From assembly GCA_038025085.1 (NCBI GenBank), contig CM076153.1:15413001-15477000 (forward strand): a stretch of 64,000 nt of DNA, given 5' to 3'. Shown in pieces: positions 56,266 through 64,000 of the stretch. Made by a program: the position numbers and the translations under genes. This DNA is from Tetragonia tetragonoides. Lineage: Eukaryota > Streptophyta > Magnoliopsida > Caryophyllales > Aizoaceae. How positions within the stretch are numbered: position 1 is the stretch's first letter; each line of letters begins with the position of its first letter. The notes under the pieces are model-generated. The model had not been told where the DNA came from. It saw nothing but the letters and a program-made list of their open reading frames with translations, and did no database searches.

Positions 56266-59200
56266 ATGGCGGAAGAAAAGGAATCAACTTCAGTTCCATT
56301 AAGCCAATCGGATCCTGAAGATCCTGCTAAAGCTCCTCTCAATTCCCCTAATTCTTCCACCCGTGAGGTTAGGGTTTTATGGTTTTTACTTTCCCCCAAT
56401 TTATTCGCTTAATTGTCTATTTATTGTTTTATTTGTAGCTTTTTTGATTGCTCAGTTCGTTTTTGATTTATCTCTGTATTATTTGAACTGGATATTGTGG
56501 CGTCATTTTATTTATGATTTATGATGATGATTTTGTTAGTTTTTACTCCCTATGTTTAAATGTGAAATCTGTTTGCTTCATTTGGAAAATTAGATATTTA
56601 AGGGATTGGATTTGAGAATATTCTTTATGTATTGTTTTATTAATTACTCTTTAGTTATGATCATGAAAGGTGTTCCAAGTTAGGAAGAAATAAATGGGTG
56701 CAAGATATGACTATGTGAAACCAAGGGCACCAGAGCTTAATGTAAATAATTAAGCCATTTCTAAATATCTTGCTCATCTAGAAACTTCAAATTCGCTGGT
56801 CCAAACCAATGCTGATTTAATTTTAGAAAATACATCGCAATGCACAAGAGGACTACAGAGTTGTAGCTTTCAACGGTTAACAATTCTGGGTTGTTCTGAT
56901 ACAAATGCGTGTAAGAATGAAGTCCCTACGACTAAACCAACAATAACTAGAACTGTGATCAAAACAATAACTAGAACTGTGATCAAAACAATATCTAGAA
57001 CTGAACATGAAATTAACTTAAACACCTAACTAACTACTTTGATGCTATGGTGCACAGACACCGACACTACACGGACACCGCGAAGCGCCAATTCCCAAAT
57101 TTTCAGGACACAGGACACGCTGGACAATAACATTTTAAAAATAAAAAAATCCAAAAAACCTAAAAAAAAAATGAAAGTTACCAATTTCTAATATCAATTA
57201 ATAACTTAATACCATAGATTGTTACGGACCGAAGAGAAAAATGACACATGGGATCACGCTAAGAAGCTATTGTCGCTGTGTAGTAGCGGCCACAACCATG
57301 GCAGCCAGAGCACAGAGGAATTAAGGAGAGAGAAGTCGAGGAGAAAGACTAAAGTTAGGTTTCACTACTTCTTTTCTTTATTTTATTCATTGGAAAATGG
57401 GCCAGCAGTGTCCCGCGCGTGTCCCGTGGGTGTCGAAGCGGTGTCCTTGAGTGTCTCGGAGTGTCTTTTTTGCGTTTTCGCAAGCCTGGGACTGTCTTCA
57501 ATTTGGAAACGTGTCCCAAACGTTTTTTTGGCGTGTCCTGGAGTGTCGTGTCGTTTTCGGTGTCCGACACGGGACACGCTGCCCAAGCAAGGTGTCCGTG
57601 CTTCATAGCTTTGATGCGTATGACAACGCAAATGGCTAATATGAGCGGGTATGGAGGAGGGTTAAGCGGGTGGTGGGGCAAGGATGGAGTTTGAAAGTGT
57701 TATCCGCCATGAGTATGGATTTGGTTTTGGCTTTGTACCTGCCCGATAACCTCCTGCTTGCGCCTACTAGTTCATGTAAACGAACTTCTGGGGATGTTAA
57801 ATTTAAAATTTATTATTAGTTTTTTAGTTATTGGTTTTCACCCCCTTTTAATCTTCCAACCCCAAAAGGTATCCACTTTTAATCTTGGATTTTACCCGTC
57901 GGTTGGTGGGTATCCACTTGGGGCGGGGCCGCGGGGGTGGCTTTGGCCTTTGGGTGTGTTTATTCTGTCTATTCATGGCGGGTGATGGAGCAGGGATGGG
58001 TGAAGAATATAAGTGGTGGATGCAGGTATTTGCACCCGCCTCGACCCGCCCCGCGCCATTGTGATACCTAGCTGTACTGAATTATGGAAACTACCGATCA
58101 AAGTAGAATAAGGAAACTTCTAAAAACAGCCAAGATATTGTTCACTTTAAGGAAATTAAATGAAGATAATATTAAGGCTGGACCAGTAACTTTTCACCCA
58201 ACTGTGTAGACAGCTCACTTCACTCGTAAAAATAGCACACCTTGCAAATGTCTAAGTGCCCCCTGCAAATTTTAGATAACGAAAAAGTATGTTAATAAGG
58301 ATTCCTCTGCAGAAATCAAATGAACTATTCCTCTGGGACATGTCTACTTGGCGCCTAAGGCACATGTAGACAGCTCGCGTTGCCGGTCTAGATTGTTCAT
58401 CCTGCAAACGCCTTAGAGCTGATCACATTTTAGCCCATGCAAGTACACACCCATCTCATGCAAACTTCCAAGCCTCCAAAAGAAGTAGATCTTCAATGGA
58501 TTCGAGTGTTTTAAATAACGAGGGTTGTCCGGGTTTTTGTAGCTAAAACCACTGGCCCTGAAGTTCACGATGAGGAAAAAGAATTATAATGGTAGATTAG
58601 AGTTACTACTCTAGTGTCATGAAGATCCTTATGCCTAACGCGAAATGCATGAAGTAGTTGCCTATATTCTTATCTTAAAAACAAAATAAAAAAAATAGTT
58701 GTCTATCATGTGAATCATATTTCTGGTGTCTCTGTGCTGCATATTTCAAGGAGTATGGCACCGCCTATTATTGAGAGTGTGAAATCATGTATGTGCAATC
58801 TTGTATGAGGTGGGCCTAACTTTGGCCTTGTGCGACTTGTTGTGACCTTTTATATAGCTCCTAATTTTTGTGCACCTACCACACATTTGAGTGACAGACG
58901 CTTGATGAACTTGAGATTAGTCTCTCAAATTATTTATCATTCTTTTCATTGTTCCCTGCTGTGGATAATTTTCCTATTGTTTGCAATTTTTCAATCTTCT
59001 ATTCTTCTGGTGCATTAAGTGCTGTCAATGTCGTAGCTGGTGTTAATATTTTTCTGCACGTCCTCAGTGTGTAACTGTATGGATTCTTGTTTGTCTATCT
59101 AGACTTGGTTGTCTTACCTTGTTCACCACAAGTCAAATGCTGGAATTCAAGTACGCAATAGATAAGATAGACTACTTTGTTGTTTATGTATCAGAGTATT

Positions 59201-62200
59201 CTACCTGCATATTGTTTTTCAAACTTTACACTCATCTAAATTTTGCTCTTTTCAGGCTTGCTGCTATGTCCTCCAGAGTTGGGTTTCTAGAAAATTTATG
59301 ACTGGATGGTAATCAGCTGGATGCCTTGGAATATAATTTATGTTTGAAAGTACCTTGCTAACTTTGTGTTTGACTAAAATTGCAGCGTAGTTCTTTTTCC
59401 AGTTGCAGTTACCTTCTTCATTACTTGGTGGTTTATTCAGTTCGTGGATGGGTTCTTCAGTCCTCTTTATGAAAGACTTGGCATTGAAATATTTGGTAAG
59501 TTCTTTCTTTTGGTTTGTATTTCCTTTCCTTTTTTTCTTTTTTTTTTACTATCACATACTTTTTTTTTGTTGGGTGTTGATGGCAAAAGAGGCTTCCAAA
59601 CTTGTAGAGATAACTAACCTGTTATATGAAATGTAATTAAAGTAGCATTTTTGTTAGCATCTCCATGAAGTACATGGAATTCCAGAAGTGGTTAAGCATC
59701 AGAACTTATTGCCTGCTTTGCATTAAACAGAAAAGAGCACCCGTGAGTCTGTGACACACAGTATTCTCAAGGAAAATCATCATAAAAATTGGATGGAGGT
59801 ATAATTGGCGATGTGTAAGAATGGAAGTATGAGAGAACTAAATGCCAGCTTTATCACTTATCATGGGGGTTGTGTGATGAAGTTCTATAATAGTGCGGGT
59901 GATTCTTGGGAGTTTGGGACCTTCAGTTTCGTCTTTCTTTGCGTGAGGTGGAGTTGGGGGAGCTGACTGAATTGCTTGGGTTGCTGGATGATGTTCATCA
60001 ACTACTAATGATGATCTCAGATTTTGGAAAAGAGAGGCTTCGTGGAAGTTCTCTTCGAAATCTTATCTAGCGCATTTGGGACTGTCTTTAAGGGGTGCTC
60101 CTTTTCCTATAGCCACCCTTTTGTCGAAGACGAAAGTTCCTTTGAAGGTGAGAGCATTTGTTTGGACGATGGCATTGTGTAGAATCAATACTAATGATAT
60201 GATCTAGAAGAGGTATCCTGGCTATCTCACCTGATACCTGAGTTCTGTGTCGTGCGTGTAGTGACTAATGAGTCATGTTCTCATTTTCTACACTATGACA
60301 TGTCACGTATCTTTGTGGGGTAAGCTGTTTGTTTTTGTGGGGGGCAGTGGGTGTTCCCTGCCACTGTTTTGGAGATGTTGCAGGTGCGATTTTTGGCCTT
60401 TGGGAGGGATAAGGAGATGAAGATACTGTCGTATAGTGCTGTCTTCGCTATTCTTTGGTGTTTGTGGTGGAAGAGAAATGCCAAAATATTCTCTAGGGTT
60501 CCTTTCCACCTGGGATACTGTGGGATAGAGTGACTCATATTTAGCCTCTATGTGGGCTAAGGCGGTGGGGCGGGGGGGGGGGGGGGCTTTAGAGGCCACT
60601 CTATAACTGAGCTTCAAAGAAATTGGCATAACCTGTTGTAAATTCTTTACGAGGACATCTTGTCCTTCGCTGCATGCGTTTTTAGCAGCTTTATCAAAAC
60701 AATTTTGTTTTTATGAAAAAAAAAGAAACTAAATGCCAGCATTTTGTGACACTTGCAGATGACATCTATTGCATGGTGCTTCTTCATCAAAATGCTTTTC
60801 CAATAATATGCTTCAGAATTTAGTCTTTTGTTGCTTTTGTAAAATGCGAGTCGGATGATGCTTGAGAAGATAGTTTCTTGAATTAGTAAATTAACTTAGG
60901 GAGACACATTTGTTCAACTGCGGAAGCATGTTGGGAATATGTAGTTTTATAAGTTATAACTGTCTTTGGTATTGATTTTTTTTTTGCCTGGCTCCTTTTC
61001 TGATGCAGGACTAGGTTTCATCACTTCATTACTTTTTGTATTCCTTGTTGGGGTTTTCGTTTCCTCATGGATGGGTGCAACTGTCTTTTGGCTTGGAGAA
61101 TGGCTGATTAAAAGGATGCCTTTTGTTAAGCATTTATATTCAGCTTCTAAACAAATCAGCTCTGCAATTTCTCCAGGTAAAACTTGATATTATGAACTCT
61201 CAGTGAGGTCTTAACGAGATCTAATGACTAACAACTTGTTGGGTTCTTGCCTTCTTGGTTTGCCTGAAACTTCTGTTGTACTATGCAAACTTTAGCTTTG
61301 TTTTTACAGTGCTGAGAGCACAGTTACATGTACGTGCTTGGTGGTTCATGATCTAGGGGCTTCTAAGATGTTCTTCGACGTAGTTCTTTTTCTTTATGCT
61401 TCTATGACATTGATGTTGTTCAAGATGGCTTTAGTGATGACAATCTGTATTCCTGATATGTCTTTTGAAGTAATCCAATAGGACCAATACTCAATTGTTC
61501 TTGTCTTCTGAACAGATCAAAATACCACTGCTTTTAAAGAGGTGGCAATAATTCGTCATCCGCGTATTGGTGAATATGCATTTGGGTTTATTACGTCATC
61601 TGTCACGCTGCAGGTATGTTAGCCTACAAACTTCATAATTTTTTCTTCCCCCTTGTCAGTTTACTCGTTCGAAATATTTTGTGTTACCATTCTGTGAGTA
61701 TGTTTGAATTCTTGATACCAACAATTGTCAGGAGCTTGTAATCCTTGTTTGCATGCTTACGAATCATTTTTAGGCTTTAGGTTGCCCGTTATGTGTGTGA
61801 AGTTGCTTGGGGGGAAGACATTGTTGGCGTGTGAGCAAATGACGTAAGTACTTGGAATTTCTTGGACCAGCATCATGGTCATTTACTTTTTGCCTAATAC
61901 CATAAACCTTTTCACTAGCTCTGCGCATGTCTTGACTGTCAGTTCCATTGAGCAAGGGTAACGCTTGTTTGGTTGTTTAGTGAAGGAAAGAGAACATTGG
62001 CATGGACATTGAGATATGACAATTATAGCAGTTGTCCATGTTGGCCAGCATGGTAGTTGATGATGGCCAGTGAAGCATTAACATTTGATGACATGGGTGG
62101 CTGGACTACGGGACTAGTTTTGTGAAAATGAAGTTGAGATTTGAATAGCAAGGTTTTTAAGTTAACAATCTCCATAAGTACGCTGTCTAATTTGCGGATT

Positions 62201-64000
62201 TGATGTTAAATCCATGCCCACAACAGTAACAACAACCCATGTCCAACCTGATCTAATTATCAAATTGGTTTGGGATTTTGGGTCAACTTAGGATTTGAAT
62301 TTTAAATCCGAAAAAAAGTGTTAGTGAAATGCTTACTATGCCCATATAATGTATGATTTCCCTTGTAATGTATGTTTGGGGGCAATAGGGACAAATTTCC
62401 ACCTTGTTTGAAGGTTGATTTATTGTCTTTTCTTCTTCATTGTTATTTTCATGAAAAGGGTCTCAAGCTTGATACGTGGAATGCCAAATGAAGGATGAAA
62501 GTCTTTTGGATGAATTACCTCTATGAGACCAGAAGTCATTGTCCTTTTGTTGGGTTTGGTTGCAGACATTCCCATAGTTCTCACAATTTTCTTTTCTGTT
62601 CAGATAATGTGGATCGGTGCATAACTGGGTGTATGCCTGACGAATTCCACAACCCTGAAGATAACGGCTGGGAAGACTGCGAGTGGTCCTAGGGGGGCTC
62701 TAATTAGTGACATCAAGGACAAATCTTAATGGTCTTACCAGCTTAGATCCCCGCTTTGGGTTATTCCCATTCTCACATTAGGATGAATAATACGTAAGAA
62801 TTTTGATGGGAATGGGACCAGTGTTTGAAGAGGTGTGCCTTAGGCACAAGGAGCAAGAGACTAGCAATTTTGGTGAGGCACATTCGAGGAGCACTGCGCA
62901 CCCAATGCTCCCAATGTGTTGTTTCGTTTCTACAAGCGATGATTTATTATCCCATTGGGACCCTACTAATGGTATATTATTACGTCATACTATCATAGGG
63001 TACTACTCCCTCCGTCCCACAATATAAGTCGTTCTAGAAAATTGGTTTTGTCCCATATTATAAGTCATTTTAGAATTCCAACAAAGCATTTATTATTTTT
63101 TGCCCATTCTACCCTTATTTCACATCATCTCATTAATTACTCACTTTTTGGCTAAATACAAAGTCAAGGGGTAAACTAGTTAAGTTTAATGATTTTTGAT
63201 AGAATTGAGATTATTTAATAACTTCCTTAATTCGTGTGTAAAAACCTTAAACGACTTATATTGTGGGACGGAGGGAGTATTACAGTACAGATATATGAAA
63301 ACATCTCTGATGTTATAGCATATTTTCAAAAAAAATAAATGAGGCATGCCTTCGCTTTATGTCTAGCACCTAGGTGTGCCTGCACGCCTTTTAATTTTCA
63401 AACACTAGATGGGATTTTTGTTGATAAACCCATGTATATCAAATACATTCTTATTCATGAACAATTATGTGTATGGATTTAATTGGGAACCACCTACTAT
63501 GTAGGTAATTTTGCAAAGAAGCACTAATATAATTTTTAAAAATTTGTTTTTTCCCCCCAGAATTGCATATTTCTTGTGTACGACCACCAGTTTGACTTGA
63601 AACGATCAATTGGCCCTTGCATTATTATTTTCCTAGTTATAAATTGATCAACATCAGCACTTTTAACTCAACTTATTGTCTGGGTGTCATTCTCATAGTC
63701 TATGGATAGGTGGGGTTCTAGCCAATGGGCAGGTTGGGGGTCCTTTTGCTGATTTCCATGACATAAGGGTCTCTTAGAGTAGCTTAATGTTTCTTGTATA
63801 AGATTGCTTCTGGAAATGTCCTTGCTTGATAATATTAAACACTTCAAACCCATAAGTCTGCTTGGCAGTGTCTATCAAATCCTTGGCGAAGTTCATGATA
63901 GATTAGAAAAGTTGCGGCTAGATTTATGAAAGTAAGTTAGGGAGAATGCTTCTGTCCAATGCGTTTAAATTGCTAATGACTGCATTGATACTTGTATAAA
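56266..64000 (+). CDS. LIKE-COV (DUF502) membrane protein, exons 1-5 (3' end outside window)
   Basis: Exons 56266-56367, 59256-59308, 59386-59495, 61009-61176 and 61516-61613 are in phase with GT-AG introns and give the first 177 aa of a protein usually about 260-270 aa. Start MAEEKESTSVPLSQSDPEDP is the LIKE-COV N-terminus. LQSWVSRKFMTGC, the first membrane segment VVLFPVAVTFFITWWFIQFV and the second GFITSLLFVFLVGVFVSSWM follow, then LGEWLIKRMPFVKHLYSASK, FKEVAIIRHPRIGEYAFGFI and TSSVTLQ. The expected continuation (TDDGDEEL-type) is not found before the window ends, so the last exon is missing. COV/LCV proteins are Golgi/trans-Golgi membrane proteins affecting vascular patterning and vacuolar protein sorting in Arabidopsis; the role here is by family. 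Introns 1, 3 and 5 contain a hAT element, a LINE fragment and a Stowaway MITE. Confidence 0.93.
57045..57608. mobile_element. hAT-like element in LIKE-COV intron 1
   Basis: Ends CTATGGTGCACAGACACCG and CGGTGTCCGTGCTTCATAG (imperfect inverse), with 8-bp target duplication CTTTGATG at 57037-57044 and 57609-57616. GTGTCC/GGACAC words crowd both ends. The overlapping open frames inside are not recognisable proteins. Confidence 0.75.
57627..58075. other. GC-rich repeat-like stretch in LIKE-COV intron 1
   Basis: GAGCGGGTATGGAGGAGGG at the left and CCCGCCTCGACCCGCCCCGCG at the right look like degenerate inverted, G-rich MITE ends, with GGGGCGGGGCCGCGGGGG in the middle. Borders and target duplication could not be fixed. 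Confidence 0.35.
59850..60726 (+). mobile_element. 5'-truncated LINE (L1-type) in LIKE-COV intron 3
   Basis: Flanked by the 14-bp target duplication AACTAAATGCCAGC (59836-59849 and 60727-60740) and ending in an A-rich tail. Decayed coding includes KVPLKVRAFVWTMALCRINT and AILWCLWWKRNAKIFSRVPF, the zf-RVT region at the C-terminus of plant LINE ORF2. Stops interrupt it. A run of about 17 G lies near 60570-60586. Confidence 0.85.
61614..64000 (+). other. LIKE-COV intron 5 (incomplete in window)
   Basis: Begins GTATGT after CTGCAG. No following exon is found up to 64000, so this intron is longer than 2.38 kb. It holds the Stowaway MITE at 63006-63277; short frames elsewhere are not recognisable. 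Confidence 0.6.
63006..63277. mobile_element. Stowaway MITE (Tc1/mariner type)
   Basis: 272 bp with the diagnostic CTCCCTCCGTCCCACAATAT end and its inverse ATATTGTGGGACGGAGGGAG, flanked by the TA target duplication (63004-63005 and 63278-63279). Non-coding. Confidence 0.95.

Noticed and set aside
57219..57694. Overlapping frames up to 129 codons in LIKE-COV intron 1
   Set aside because: They fall within or across the hAT-like element border, change frame, and match nothing recognised.
60565..60587. Run of about 17 G as a regulatory or G4 element
   Set aside because: Sits in the decayed LINE and is probably a slippage or assembly-sensitive homopolymer.

Overview
The window is nuclear DNA from a flowering plant, almost certainly a eudicot. 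It has multi-exon genes with GT-AG introns, LTR retrotransposons of the Copia and Ty3/gypsy (Tekay chromovirus) types, hAT, Mutator and Stowaway MITEs, Helitron-like ends and tRNA-derived SINEs. I lean weakly towards Caryophyllales/Amaranthaceae, but nothing here proves the family. No bacterial, organellar or CRISPR features are present.

Layout. 1-1844 (minus): 5' part of a FAR1/FHY3-type gene carrying two in-frame stops, so a pseudogene. 2435-8831: apparently one very long Tekay LTR holding a clamp-type TPR reading frame. That frame is cut by a young 2.6-kb Copia insertion (3799-6418) and also frameshifted. 9501-13605 (plus): complete five-exon CAD-family alcohol dehydrogenase. 14.4-35.5 kb: a group-X ERF locus. 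The intact two-exon gene (18790-21952, minus) is flanked by two broken copies of its AP2 exon (14470-15176 and 24070-24540). The outer flank of the right-hand copy is split by a stack of insertions: a MULE-like foldback element (25356-26675) carrying a hAT MITE, then a Copia element (26683-35080) carrying a SINE and a second Copia (27807-33139). 36184-41488 (minus): complete 17-exon RNR1, the large subunit of ribonucleotide reductase, with two E2F-consensus sites upstream. 42297-49031 (minus): Tork-like Copia element containing a solo LTR and a hAT MITE. 49-56 kb: gene-free, with Helitron-like repeats, a long (TA)n tract and a TIR element with G-rich content. 56266 to the end (plus): a LIKE-COV (DUF502) membrane protein gene. 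Its first five exons (177 aa) are present, the last lies outside, and its introns hold a hAT element, a LINE fragment and a Stowaway MITE.

The three genes that look functional, other than the ERF, are housekeeping or secondary-metabolism genes with no evident functional link: deoxynucleotide synthesis (RNR1), alcohol dehydrogenation (CAD family) and vascular patterning or trafficking (LIKE-COV). The ERF is a probable stress/ABA transcription factor. Most other sequence is transposon-derived. Target-site duplications allowed many element borders to be read to the base, and a duplicated flank near the ERF gene shows the site before the nested insertions. All coordinates and splice sites were read by eye without alignment software.
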